From NCBI RefSeq assembly GCF_051014685.1, contig NW_027478596.1, forward strand, positions 682,001 through 746,000: a stretch of 64,000 nt of DNA, read 5' to 3'. This DNA is from Ptiloglossa arizonensis. Its lineage: Eukaryota > Arthropoda > Insecta > Hymenoptera > Colletidae. This document shows positions 1 to 12,278 of the stretch, piece by piece. The translations under genes and the position numbers were made by a program. Numbering within the stretch: position 1 is the first letter of the stretch; the number at the start of each line of letters is the position of its first letter. The notes beneath the pieces were generated by a model. The model was not told the DNA's origin. It worked only from the letters and a program-made list of their open reading frames with translations, and did not search any database.

Positions 1-3000
1 AAGAAGTAAATGCAGAAACGAAGAAATAAACGGAGAAACGAAGAAATAAACGGAGAAACGGAGAAAGAAACGGAGAAACGAAGAGAGAAACGGCGAAACG
101 AAGGAAGAAACTAAGTAACGAAGAAAGAACCGAAGAAACGAAGAAAGAAACGGAGAAACGGAGAAATAAATGGAGAAACGGAGAAATAAATGCAGAAACG
201 AAGAAATAAACGGAGAAACGAAGAAAGAAACGGAGAAACGAAGAGAGAAACGGAGTAACGAAGAAAGAAATGGAGAAACGAAGAAAGAAACGGAGTAACG
301 AAGAAGGAAACAATGAAACGCAGAAAGAAACGGAGAAACGAACAAAGAAACGGAGAAACGAAGAATGAAACGGAGAAACGAGGAAAGAGACGGAGAAACG
401 AAGAAAGAAACGGAGAAGCGAACAAAGAAACAATGAAACGCAGAAAGAAACGGTGAAACGAACAAAGAAACGGAGAGACAAAGAAAGAAACGGAGAAACG
501 AAGAAAGAAACGGACAAACGAAGAAAGAAACGCAGTAACGATGAAAGAAACGAAGAAACGAAGAAAGAAACGGAGAATCGGAGAAATAAATGGATAAACG
601 AAGAAATAAACGGAGAAACGGAGAAAGAAACGGAGAAACGAAGAGAGAAACGGCGAAACGAAGGAAGAAACTAAGTAACGAAGAAAGAAACGAAGAAACG
701 AAGAAAGAAACGGAGAAACGGGGAAATAAATGGAGAAACGGAGAAATAAATGCAGAAACGAAGAAATAAACGGAGAAACGAAGAAAGAAACGGAGAAACG
801 GAGTAACGAAGAAAGAAATGGAGAAACGAAGAAAGAAACGGAGTAACGAAGAAAGAAACGAAGAAACGGAGAAATAAATGGAGAAACGTAGAAATAAACG
901 GAGAAACGAAGAAAGAAACGGAGAAACGAAGAAACGATGAAAGAAAGGAGAAACGAAGAAAGAAACGGAGAAACGAAGAAAGAAACGGAGAAACGAAGAA
1001 AGAAACAGAGAGACGAAGAAAGAAACGGAGAAACGAAGAAAGAAACTGAGAAACGAAGAAAGAAACGGAGAACCGGAGAAATAAATGAAGAAACGAAGAA
1101 ATAAACCGAGCAACGGAGAAAGAAACGGAGAAACGATCAATGAAACGGAGAAACGAACAAGGAAACGGAGAAACGAAGAAAGAAACGGAGACACGAAGAA
1201 AGAAACTTAGAAACGGAGAAATAAATGGAGAAACGGAGAAATAAATGCAGAAACGAAGAAATAAACGGAGAAACGAAGAAAGAAACGGAGAAACGAAGAG
1301 AGAAACGGCGAAACGAAGGAAGAAATTAAGTAACGAAGAAAGAAACGAAGAAAGAAACGGAGAATCGGAGAAAGTAACGCCGAAACGAAGATAGAAACGG
1401 AGAAACGAAGAAAGAAACGGAGTAACGAAGAAAGAAACGGAGAATCGGAGAAATAAATAGAGAAAGGAAGAAGTAAATGCAGAAACGAAGAAATAAACGG
1501 AGAAACGAAGAAATAAACGTAGAAACGGAGAAAGAAACGGAGAAACGAAGAGAGAAACGGCGAAACGAAGGAAGAAACTAAGTAACGAAGAAAGAACCGA
1601 AGAAACGAAGAAAGAAACGGAGAAACGGAGAAATAAATGGAGAAACGGAGAAATAAATGCAGAAACGAAGAAATAAACGGAGAAACGAAGAAAGAAACGG
1701 AGAAACGAAGAGAGAAACGGAGTAACGAAGAAATAAACGGAGAAACGGAGAAAGAAACGGAGAAACGAAGAGAGAAACGGCGAAACGAAGGAAGAAACTA
1801 AGTAACGAAGAAAGAAACGAAGAAACGAAGAAAGAAACGGAGAAACGGAGAAATAAATGGAGAAACGGAGAAATAAATGCAGAAACGAAGAAATAAACGG
1901 AGAAACGAAGAAAGAAACGGAGAAACGGAGTAACGAAGAAAGAAATGGAGAAACGAAGAAAGAAACGGAATAACGAAGAAAGAAACGAAGAAACGAAGAA
2001 CGAAACGGAGAAACGAAGAAAGAAACGGAGAAACGAAGAAGGAAACGGAGAGACGAAGAAAGAAACGGAGAAACGAAGAAAGAAACAGAGAAACGAAGAA
2101 AGAAACGGAGAACCGGAGAAATAAATGAAGAAACGAAGAAATAAACCGAGAAACGGAGAAAGAAACGGAGAAACGATCAATGAAACGGAGAAACGAACAA
2201 GGAAACGGAGAAACGCAGATAGAAACGGAGAAACGGAGAAATAAATGGAGTAACGAAGAAAGAAACGGAGAATCGGAGAAATAAATAGAGAAAGGAAGAA
2301 GTAAATGCAGAAACGAAGAAATAAACGGAGAAACGAAGAAATAAACGGAGAAACGGAGAAAGAAACGGAGAAACGAAGAGAGAAACGGCGAAACGAAGGA
2401 AGAAACTAAGTAACGAAGAAAGAACCGAAGAAACGAAGAAAGAAACGGAGAAACGGAGAAATAAATGGAGAAACGGAGAAATAAATGCAGAAACGAAGAA
2501 ATAAACGGAGAAACGAAGAAAGAAACGGACAAACGAAGAGAGAAACGGAGTAACGAAGAAAGAAATGGAGAAACGAAGAAAGAAACGGAGTAACGAAGAA
2601 GGAAACAATGAAACGCAGAAAGAAACGGAGAAACGAACAAAGAAACGGAGAAACGAAGAATGAAACGGAGAAACGAGGAAAGAGACGGAGAAACGAAGAA
2701 AGAAACGGAGAAGCGAACAAAGAAACAATGAAACGCAGAAAGAAACGGTGAAACGAACAAAGAAACGGAGAGACGAAGAAAGAAACGGAGAAACGAAGAA
2801 AGAAACGGACAAACGAAGAAAGAAACGCAGTAACGATGAAAGAAACGAAGAAACGAAGAAAGAAACGGAGAATCGGAGAAATAAATGGATAAACGAAGAA
2901 ATAAACGGAGAAACGGAGAAAGAAACGGAGAAACGAAGAGAGAAACGGCGAAACGAAGGAAGAAACTAAGTAACGAAGAAAGAAACGAAGAAACGAAGAA

Positions 3001-3745
3001 AGAAACGGAGAAACGGAGAAATAAATGGAGAAACGGAGAAATAAATGCAGAAACGAAGAAATAAACGGAGAAACGAAGAAAGAAACGGAGAAACGGAGTA
3101 ACGAAGAAAGAAATGGAGAAACGAAGAAAGAAACGGAGTAACGAAGAAAGAAACGAAGAAACGGAGAAATAAATGGAGAAACGTAGAAATAAACGGAGAA
3201 ACGAAGAAAGAAACGGAGAAACGAAGAAACGATGAAAGAAAGGAGAAACGAAGAAAGAAACGGAGAAACGAAGAAAGAAACGGAGAAACGAAGAAAGAAA
3301 CGGAGAGACGAAGAAAGAAACGGAGAAACGAAGAAAGAAACTGAGAAACGAAGAAAGAAACGGAGAACCGGAGAAATAAATGAAGAAACGAAGAAATAAA
3401 CCGAGCAACGGAGAAAGAAACGGAGAAACGATCAATGAAACGGAGAAACGAACAAGGAAACGGAGAAACGAAGAAAGAAACGGAGACACGAAGAAAGAAA
3501 CTTAGAAACGGAGAAATAAATGGAGAAACGGAGAAATAAATGCAGAAACGAAGAAATAAACGGAGAAACGAAGAAAGAAACGGAGAAACGAAGAGAGAAA
3601 CGGCGAAACGAAGGAAGAAATTAAGTAACGAAGAAAGAAACGAAGAAAGAAACGGAGAATCGGAGAAAGTAACGCCGAAACGAAGATAGAAACGGAGAAA
3701 CGAAGAAAGAAACGGAGTAACGAAGAAAGAAACGGAGAATCGGAG
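1..3745 (+). repeat. Long-period duplication inside minisatellite array 1 (offset 2295 bp)
   Basis: Positions 1-1450 recur almost exactly at 2296-3745. Shared diagnostic variants include the ATGAAAGAAA run at 541 and 2836 and the AGAAATTAAG variant at 1321 and 3616. The copies diverge after about 1450/3745. This shows that blocks of more than 1.4 kb, not just single 20-bp units, have been copied within the array. Similar shorter echoes are visible around 5700-6250 and 7150-8030. Confidence 0.8.
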
Positions 3746-6700
3746 AAAGAAACGGAGAAACGAAGAAGGAAACGGAAAAACGGAGAAATAAATGGAGAAA
3801 CGAAGAAATAAACGGAGAAACGAAGAAAGACACGGAGTAACGAAGAAAGAAACGGGGAAACGAAGAAATAAACGGAGAAACGAAGAAAGAAACGGGGAAA
3901 CGAAGAAATAAATGGAGAAACGAAGAAATAAACGGAGAAGCGAAGAAAGAACCGGAGTAACGAAGAAAGAAACGGAGAAACGAAGAAAGAAACGGAGAAT
4001 CGGAGAAATAAATGGAGAAACGAAGGAATAAACCGAGAAACGGAGAAACGATGACACGAAGAAAGAAACGGAGAAACGTAGAAAGAAACGGGGAGATGAA
4101 GAAAGAAACGAAGAAACGAAGAAAGAAACAGAGAAACGAAGAAATAAACGGAGAAACGAAGAAAGAAACGGAGAAACGAAGAAATAAACGGAGAATCGAA
4201 GAAACAAACGGAGAAACGAAGAAATAAACGGAGAATCGAAGAAACAAACGGAGAAACGAAGAAACAAACGGAGAAACGAAGAAAGAAACGGAGAAACGGA
4301 GAAATAAATGGAGAAACGAAGAAATAAACGGAGAAACGAAGAAAGAAACGGAGAAACGAACAAAGAAACGGAGAAACGAACAAAGAAACGGAGAAACGAA
4401 GAAAGAAACGGAGAAACGAAGAAAGAAACGGAGAAACGAAGAAAGAAACGGAGAAACGAAGAAAGAAACGGAGAAACGAAGGGTGAAACGGAGAAACGAA
4501 GAAAGAAACGGAGAAACGGAGAAAGAAACGGAGAAACGATGAAAGAAACGTAGAAACGAAAAAAGAAACGCAGAAACGAAGAATGAAACGCTGAAACGAA
4601 GAAATACACGGAGAAACGAAGAAATAAACGGAGAAACGAAGAAATAAACGGAGAATCGAAGAAGCAAACGGAGAAACGGAGAAAGAAACCGAGAAACGAA
4701 GAAAGAAACGGAGAAAGGGAGAAAGAAACGGAGAAACGAAGAAAGAAACGGAGAAACGAAGAAAGAACCGGAGTAACGAAGAAAGGAACGGAGAAACGGA
4801 GAAATAAATGAAGAAACGAAGAAATAAACGGAGAAACGGAGAAAGAAATGGAGAAACGAAGAAACGAAGAACGAAACGGAGAAACGAAGAAATAAACGGA
4901 GAATCGAAGAAGCAAACGGAGAAACGGAGATAGAAACCGAGAAACGAAGAAAGAAACGGAGAAAGGGAGAAATAAATGGAGAAGCGAAGAAATAAACGGA
5001 GAGACGAAGAAAGAAACGGAGAAACGAAGAAAGAAACGGACAAACGAAGAAAGAAACGCAGTAACGATGAAAGAAACGAAGAAACGAAGAAAGAAACGGA
5101 GAAACGAACAAGGAAACGGAGAAACGAAGAAAGAAACGGAGAAACGAAGAAAGAAACTTAGAAACGGAGAAATAAATGGAGAAACGGAGAAATAAATGCA
5201 GAAACGAAGAAATAAACGGAGAAACGAAGAAAGAAACGGAGAAACGAAGAGAGAAACGGCGAAACGAAGGAAGAAACTAAGTAACGAAGAAAGAAACGAA
5301 GAAAGAAACGGAGAAACGAAGAAAGAAACGGAGAAACGAAGAGAGAAACGGCGAAACGAAGGAAGAAACTAAGTAACGAAGAAAGAAACGAAGAAAGAAA
5401 CGGAGAAACGAAGAAAGAAACGGAGAAACGAACAAAGAAACGGAGAAATGAACAAAGAAACGGAGAAACGAAGAAAGAACCGGAGTAACGAAGAAAGAAA
5501 CGCAGTAACGATGAAAGAAACGAAGAAACGAAGAAAGAAACGGAGAATCGGAGAAATAAATGGAGAAACGAAGGAATAAACCGAGAAACGGAGAAACGAT
5601 GACACGAAGAAAGAAACGGAGAAACGTAGAAAGAAACGGGGAGATGAAGAAAGAAACGAAGAAACGAAGAAAGAAACGGAGAATCGGAGAAATAAATGGA
5701 GAAACGAAGAAATAAACGGAGAAACGAAGAAAGAAACGGAGAAACGAAGAGAGAAACGGCGAAACGAAGGAAGAAACTAAGTAACGAAGAAAGAAACGAA
5801 GAAACGAAGAAAGAAACGGAGAAACGGAGAAATAAATGGAGAAACGGAGAAATAAATGCAGAAACGAAGAAATAAACGGAGAAACGAAGAAAGAAACGGA
5901 GAAACGGAGTAACGAAGAAAGAAATGGAGAAACGAAGAAAGAAACGGAGTAACGAAGAAAGAAACGAAGAAACGAAGAACGAAACGGAGAAACGAAGAAA
6001 GAAACGGAGAAACGAAGAAGGAAACGGAGAGACGAAGAAAGAAACGGAGAAACGAAGAAAGAAACAGAGAAACGAAGAAAGAATCGGAGAACCGGAGAAA
6101 TAAATGAAGAAACGAAGAAATAAACCGCGAAACGGAGAAAGAAACGGAGAAACGATCAATGAAACGGAGAAACGAACAAGGAAACGGAGAAACGCAGATA
6201 GAAACGGAGAAACGGAGAAATAAATGGAGTAACGAAGAAAGAAACGGAGAATCGGAGAAATAAATGGAGAAAGGAAGAAGTAAATGCCGAAACGAAGAAA
6301 TAAACGGAGAAACGAAGAAATAAACGGAGAAACGAAGAAAGAAACGGAGAAACGAAGAGAGAAACGGCGAAACGAAGGAAGAAACTAAGTAACGAAGAAA
6401 GAACCGAAGAAACGAAGAAAGAAACGGAGAAACGGAGAAATAAATGGAGAAACGGAGAAATAAATGCAGAAACGAAGAAATAAACGGAGAAACGAAGAAA
6501 GAAACGGAGAAACGAAGAGAGAAACGGAGTAACGAAGAAAGAAATGGAGAAACGAAGAAAGAAACGGAGTAACGAAGAAAGAAACGAAGAAACGAAGAAC
6601 GAAACGGAGAAACGAAGAAAGAAACGGAGAAACGGAGAAATAAATGGAGAAACGTAGAAATAAACGGAGAAACGAAGAAAGAAACGGAGAAACGAAGAAA

Positions 6701-8957
6701 CGATGAAAGAAAGGAGAAACGAAGAAAGAAACGGAGAAACGAAGAAAGAAACGGAGAAACGAAGAAAGAAACGGAGAGACGAAGAAAGAAACGGAGAAAC
6801 GAAGAAGGAAACGGATAGACGAAGAAAGAAACGGAGAAACGAAGAAAGAAACAGAGAAACGAAGAAAGAAACGGAGAAACGGAGAAATAAATGGAGAAAC
6901 GGAGAAATAAATGCAGAAACGAAGAAATAAACGGAGAAACGAAGAAAGAAACGGAGAAACGGAGTAACGAAGAAAGAAATGGAGAAACGAAGAAAGAAAC
7001 GGAGTAACGAAGAAAGAAACGAAGAAACGAAGAACGAAACGGAGAAACGAAGAAAGAAACGGAGAAACGATCAATGAAACGGAGAAACGAACAAGGAAAC
7101 GGAGAAACGCAGATAGAAACGGAGAAACGGAGAAATAAATGGAGTAACGAAGAAAGAAACGGAGAATCGGAGAAATAAATGGAGAAAGGAAGAAGTAAAT
7201 GCAGAAACGAAGAAATAAACGGAGAAACGAAGAAATAAACGGAGAAACGAAGAAAGAAACGGAGAAACGAAGAGAGAAACGGCGAAACGAAGGAAGAAAC
7301 TAAGTAACGAAGAAAGAACCGAAGAAACGAAGAAAGAAACGGAGAAACGGAGAAATAAATGGAGAAACGGAGAAATAAATGCAGAAACGAAGAAATAAAC
7401 GGAGAAACGGAGAAATAAATGGAGAAACGTAGAAATAAACGGAGAAACGAAGAAAGAAACGGAGAAACGAAGAAACGATGAAAGAATGGAGAAACGAAGA
7501 AAGAAACGGAGAAACGAAGAAAGAAACGGAGAAACGAAGAAAGAAACGGAGAGACGAAGAAAGAAATGGAGAAACGAAGAAAGAAACTGAGAAACGAAGA
7601 AAGAAAAGAGAACCGGAGAAATAAATGAAGAAACGAAGAAATAAACCGAGCAACGGAGAAAGAAACGGAGAAACGATCAATGAAACGGAGAAACGAACAA
7701 GGAAACGGAGAAACGAAGAAAGAAACGGAGAAACGAAGAAAGAAACTTAGAAACGGAGAAATAAATGGAGAAACGGAGAAATAAATGCAGAAACGAAGAA
7801 ATAAACGGAGAAACGAAGAAAGAAACGGAGAAACGAAGAGAGAAACGGCGAAACGAAGGAAGAAACTAAGTAACGAAGAAAGAAACGAAGAAAGAAACGG
7901 AGAATCGGAGAAAGTAACGCCGAAACGAAGATAGAAACGGAGAAACGAAGAAAGAAACGGAGTAACGAAGAAAGAAACGGAGAATCGGAGAAATAAATGG
8001 AGAAAGGAAGAAATAAATGCAGAAACGAAGAAATTAACGGAGAAACGAAGAAAGAATCGGAGAAACGAAGAGAGAAACGGCGAAACGAAGGAAGAAACTA
8101 AGTAACGAAGAAAGAAACGAAGAAACGAAGAAAGAAACGGAGAATCGGAGAAAGAAACGCAGAAACGAAGAAAGAAACGGAGAATCGGAGAAAGAAACGC
8201 AGAAACGAAGAAAGAAACGGAGAAACGAAGAAAGAAACGGAAAAACGAAGAAAGAAACGGAGAATCGGAGAAATAAATGGAGAAACGGAGAAATAAATGG
8301 AGAAACGAAGAAATAAACGGAGAAACGGAGAAATAAATGGAGAAACGAAGAAATAAACGGTGAAACGAAGAAAGAAACGGAGTAACGAAGAAAGAAACGG
8401 AGAAACGGAGAAATAAATGCAGAAACGAAGAAATAAATGGAGAAACGAAGAAATAAACGGAGAAACGAAGAAAGAAACGGAGAAACGGAGAAAGAAACGG
8501 AGAAACGAGCAAAGAAACGGAGATACGAACAAAGAAACGGAGAAACCAAGAAAGAAACGGAGAAACGGAGAAATAAATGGAGAAACGCAGAAATAAACGG
8601 AGAAACGAAGAAAGAAACGGAGAAACGAAGAAAGAAACGGAGAAACCAAGAAAGAAACGGAGTAACGAAGAAAGAAACGAAGAAACGAAGAAAGAAACGG
8701 AGAAATAAATGGAGAAACATAGAAATAAACGGAGAAACGAAGAAAGAAACGGTGAAACGAAGAAAGAAACGGAGAAACGAAGAAAGAAACGGAGAAACGA
8801 AGAAAGGAACGGAGAAACGAAGAAAGAAACGGAGAAACGAACAAAGAAACGGAGAAACGAAGAAAGAAACGGAGAAACGGAGAAATAAATGGAGAAACGA
8901 AGAAATAAACGGAGAAACGAACAAGGAAACGGAAAAACGAACAAAGGAACGGAGAAA
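1..8957 (+). repeat. Polypurine minisatellite array 1 (20-bp unit)
   Basis: The whole stretch is a tandem array whose typical 20-bp unit is GGAGAAACGAAGAAAGAAAC, which can be read as the 8-bp word CGGAGAAA followed by CGAAGAAAGAAA. Variants replace AGAAAG with AGAAAT (giving AAATAAAC or AAATAAATGG), GAG with GAA, or AACG with TAACG. The top strand is almost purely purine except for a C, usually in CpG, every 8-12 bases. Long open frames occur on both strands, but they only repeat low-complexity F/S/V/L/R or K/R/E/N/T peptides and are not genes. No other feature is visible inside. The array is open at the left window edge. Confidence 0.95.
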
Positions 8958-8967
8958 CTTTTCTCCG
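8950..8967. other. Strand-polarity switch of array 1
   Basis: CGGAGAAA at 8950-8957 is followed by CT and then its exact reverse complement TTTCTCCG at 8960-8967. Left of this point the top strand is polypurine for 9 kb; right of it the same family continues in reverse orientation. It is therefore the centre of a long imperfect inverted repeat with essentially no spacer. Confidence 0.9.
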
Positions 8968-10010
8968 TTTCTCCGTTTCTCGGTTTCTCCGTTTCTCCGT
9001 TTCTCGGTTTCCCCGTTGCTCCGTTTCTCGGTTTCTCCGTTTCTCGGTTTCTCCGTTTCTCGGTTTCTCCGTTTCTCGGTTTCTCCGTTTCTCGGTTTCC
9101 CCGTTTCTCCGTTTCTCGGTTTCTCCGTTTCCCCGTTGCTCCGTTTCTCCGTTTCTTGGTTTCTCGGTTTCCCCGTTTCTCGGTCTCTCCGTTTCTCCGT
9201 TTCTCGGTTTCTCCGATTCTCGGTTTCTCCGTTTCTCTGTTTCTCGGTTTCTCCGTTTCTCCTTTTCTCCGTTTCTCCGTTTCTCCGTTTCTCCGTTTCT
9301 CCGTTTCTCCGTTTCTCCGTTTCTCCGTTTCTCCGTTTCTCCGTTTCTCCGTTTCTCCGTTTCTCCGTTTCTCCGTTTCACGGTTTCTCCGTTTCTTTGT
9401 TCGTTTCTCCGTTTCACGGTTTGTCCGTTGCTTTGTTTGTTTCTCCGTTTCTTTCTTCGTTTCTCCGTTTCTCCGTTTCTCCGTTTCTTTGTTCGTTTCT
9501 CCGTTTCTTTGTTCGTTTCTTCGTTTCTTTGTTCGTTTCTTCGTTTCTTTGTTCGTTTCTCCGTTTCTTTCTTCGATTCTCCGTTTCTTTGTTCGTTTCT
9601 TTGTTCGTTTCTCCGTTTCTTTGTTCGTTTCTTTGTTCGTTTCTCCGTTTCTTTGTTCGCTTCTCCGTTTCTTTGTTCGTTTCTCAGTTTCTTTCTTCGT
9701 TTCTCCGTTTCTTTCTTCGATTCTCCGTTTCTTTCTTTGTTTCTCCGTTTCTTTCTTCATTTCTCCGTTTATTTCTTCGTTTCTCCGTTTCATTTTTCGT
9801 TTCTCCGTTGCTATCTTCGTTTCTTCGTTTCTTTCTTCGTTTCTCCGCTCCTTTCTTCGTTTCTCCGTTTATTTGTTCGTTTTTCCATTTATTTCTTCGT
9901 TTCTCCGTTTCTTTCTTCGGTCCTCCGTTTCTTTCTTCGTTTCTCCGTTTCTCCGTTTCTCCGTTTCTCCGTTTTATCCGATTCTCCGTTTTATCCGATT
10001 CTCCGTTTCG
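8958..10010 (-). repeat. Minisatellite array 1, inverted half
   Basis: Same family as the purine array, on the opposite strand. From 8958 to about 9390 it is mainly the 8-bp word TTTCTCCG with a TTTCTCGG variant. From about 9390 to 9940 it is the longer word with CTTTGTTCG or CTTTCTTCG. It ends with a few 8-bp words and CCGATT variants just before the mitochondrial fragment at 10011. Confidence 0.93.
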
Positions 10011-10229
10011 ATTAAATGATTATAATAGTTATAATTTCTATTATAAATCATTTGAGCTATAGTTAAATTGTACACTAATACTCTAAATACATATTTAATA
10101 TATTTTTTAATCTCTTTAGCCTCCAGAAGAATTTTATTTACACTATTTACTGTATATAATAATTTACACAGAATCGGAAATAAATCTAATTATTTATTTA
10201 TAATAATTATTTTTTATTCACTTATTTTA
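10011..10229 (+). pseudogene. nad2: nad2 fragment, NUMT copy A (truncated)
   Basis: This segment is nearly identical to 14170-14390 of the main NUMT. With the invertebrate mitochondrial code it encodes the NADH dehydrogenase subunit 2 stretch around NTYLMYFLISLASRRILF, which corresponds to the LKYFL-x-x-LAS region of insect ND2. It begins directly at the end of the minisatellite with ATTAAATGATTATAAT and breaks off near 10229, where sequence related to the 540-bp repeat takes over. It is a short, dead copy with no possible function as a gene. The reading frame upstream of the LKYFL-like part contains a stop, so the first tens of bases may not be true nad2. Confidence 0.8.
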
Positions 10230-11150
10230 CCAAGAATTTCGATTCTTCATGTATTAATCAAATGTTAAATTGATATATCTCATGGACAATTATTACTTTC
10301 CATGTTTTAAAACTTTAAGAAACACCTCTTTACTTTGAAGTTCGATCAAAATCAATTGCTAGAGGCGAATCAATCATTTTTAATGCATAAGTAAGATGCA
10401 CATTGTTCGATCAATATAGGGAACATGCGTAAATGTTAATAACAATCGCTGAAATGAACAAACATTCACCGAAACCATTCGCCCTCGAAGATTTCGCAGT
10501 ATCTTGACGTTTGTTTATCATAATTATTAACATCCGTCGTAGGATCATACATTAGACAATTATTAACAATGTTCTAGTATAAATAATGGCTTAAAATATC
10601 ATTTCGTTGAAATATTCCTTGTTCGCGAAGGAATTTTTCCTTGAGATCTAACTGACATTCTCAAGGCTACACGTATCGATTATCGATTCACAAGTATTTA
10701 TCGCGGTGATTTTTCTATCTAAAAAAGCGATTAATTGAATTTTGGCACTTTTGTGAAAAAAATACCACTTCTACGCATATTGTGTAAATTATAAGAATTA
10801 AACAAATGTTAAATTAATGTATCTAATGAACAATTGCTACTTTGCGTGCTTTAAAAGTTTACGAAACACGTTTTAACGTGGAGTCTCGATCAAAATCAAT
10901 TTCGATAAGTTTCTTATTTAATTGCAATGCAAAAATAAGATGCACATTTTTCGGTCAATATAGGGAACATGCGTAAATGTTAATAACAATCGCTGGAATG
11001 AACAAACATTCACTGAAAGCGTTCGCCTTCGCAGACTTCGCAATATCTTGACATTTATTTATCATAATTATTAACAGCCGTCGTTGGAGCGTAGATTAAA
11101 CAATTTTTGACAATGTTTCGGTATAAAAAGCCATCAATTTCTTGAAATAT
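10230..11150 (+). repeat. 540-bp dispersed/tandem repeat, about 1.6 units
   Basis: A landmark (GAACAAACATTCAC followed by a GAAACCGTTCGCC-like string) occurs at about 10457 and 10997, a spacing of 541 bp. The same landmark and flanking sequence recur at about 27.4, 27.96, 28.48, 30.85, 31.4 and 31.94 kb, and inverted at 26.45, 26.99, 30.04 and 30.57 kb. The unit is AT-rich and contains no sustained open frame. Not recognised as a known transposon. Confidence 0.85.
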
Positions 11151-11540
11151 TTGGGTAGATCGAACAAATACGATCGAAGAAGCCGTGGAATAAAATAAAT
11201 GAATATTTCGCTACATATCGGAATTACAGTTTGTATGTATGCAAATATATTCTGAACCCGCAATTACAAATCCCTGTAACGTGGTAATTACATGGGTTGC
11301 CATCTATTGGAGAAAGGGTTAAACTACACTTAAGTGGTGCAAACACCTGGCGGAGAAACGCTCAAGTTTGTCGAGGAATTGTTCTAATTTCCACAAATAG
11401 ATGGCGCGACAGGTACAATTTACCGACATTAGAGATAAGTATTTCCATTTGTATGATATTCCCTACCGTGCGATAAAATAAATAAATACTTTTGTACAAA
11501 CTTTTGTATGTTTCATCTTTCGAATAAATGTAAAATTAAA
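11151..11540 (+). repeat. 285-bp repeat unit, copy 1
   Basis: The segment is bounded by two similar strings, CCGTGGAATAAAATAAAT near 11187 and CCGTGCGATAAAATAAAT near 11466, about 280 bp apart. Its interior includes CACCTGGCGGAGAAACGCTC and GGGTTGCCATCTA. Closely similar units lie at 28650-28990 and, inverted, at 29461-29885, where two partial units sit in tandem. This makes it a small tandem-repeat family rather than a gene. Confidence 0.8.
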
Positions 11541-12278
11541 CATTCCACGGTAAATTTTATTCTTGAATTTATTAATGTTTCTAGGACGGTTTATTTCAGT
11601 ATAAAGAGTGCTATAGTCGGGAAATTTTTGTACATAATAATTATTGAGTATAAAATAATTTTTCTCCTATTAGAGGTTAATATATTAAATAAGGAAGAAG
11701 AGTTAATCTTTATTATTTTAAATATAAAAATTAAAATTAAATAAATTATTGAGTATAAAATGAAATATGTTAAAAATGTATTTTTGTTAATTATTAATAA
11801 AATAACTATAATAGATGTTTGTATAACAGATGAAAATCCTATAATTATTATGATTGATTTTTTTGTTTAAGCAAATGATAGGGGCAATAATTACATTAAT
11901 TAGGCAAATAAAATAAATTTCATTATTAAATTTTAATATGAGTTCTATAATAATTATAGGGATTAATTTGATTAAAGTTATTATAATGAATAGATTAATT
12001 CAATTTAATGAATAAATTAAAGAAATGAATCGAACATTTAAAGAGTACATCCCAATTTTTAAGATAAGTGAAAAAAAAATTATTATTATAAATAAATAAT
12101 TAGATTTATTTCCGATTCTGTGTAAATTATTATATATAGTAAATAGTATAAATAAGATTCTTCTGGAGGCTAAAGAAATTAAAAAATATATTAAGTATGT
12201 ATTTAGAGTATTAGTGTCTAATTTAACTATAGATCAAATGATTTATAATAGAAATTATAAATATTATAATCATCTAAT
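11541..12278 (-). pseudogene. nad2: nad2 fragment, NUMT copy B (inverted)
   Basis: The reverse complement of this stretch matches 14170-14800 of the main NUMT: the 3' two thirds of mitochondrial NADH dehydrogenase subunit 2, including the K-I-G-M-Y-S-L-N region. Relative to the other copy it carries an extra base near an A-run and a 105-bp insertion at 11657-11761, so the frame is broken. The high-coordinate end is the string ATTATAATCATCTAAT (12263-12278), the one-mismatch reverse complement of the junction found at 10011, 14170 and 24634, directly abutting minisatellite array 2. The low-coordinate end fades into the 285-bp family. Confidence 0.82.
11639..11761. repeat. 18-bp direct repeat flanking an insertion in nad2 copy B
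   Basis: AATTATTGAGTATAAAAT occurs at 11639-11656 and again at 11744-11761. The main nad2 copy has this sequence once. The 87 bp between the repeats has no counterpart in the main copy and is AT-rich. This is either a small insertion with a long duplication or a local tandem duplication that has since diverged. Confidence 0.7.

Noticed and set aside
5777..9793. Open frame of more than 1300 codons (minus strand), and others of several hundred codons in the minisatellites
   Set aside because: The peptides are pure repeats of the 8- and 20-bp words, appear in all frames and on both strands, and have no recognisable domain. They are a by-product of stop-free words.
1..10010. Telomeric repeat
   Set aside because: The insect telomere word TTAGG (or its common variants) is absent; the unit is CGGAGAAA-based and internal to the contig.
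11151..11540. MITE or SINE with terminal inverted repeats
   Set aside because: The similar strings at the two ends are direct, not inverted, and tandem units occur at 29.5 kb, so a tandem family explains them better.
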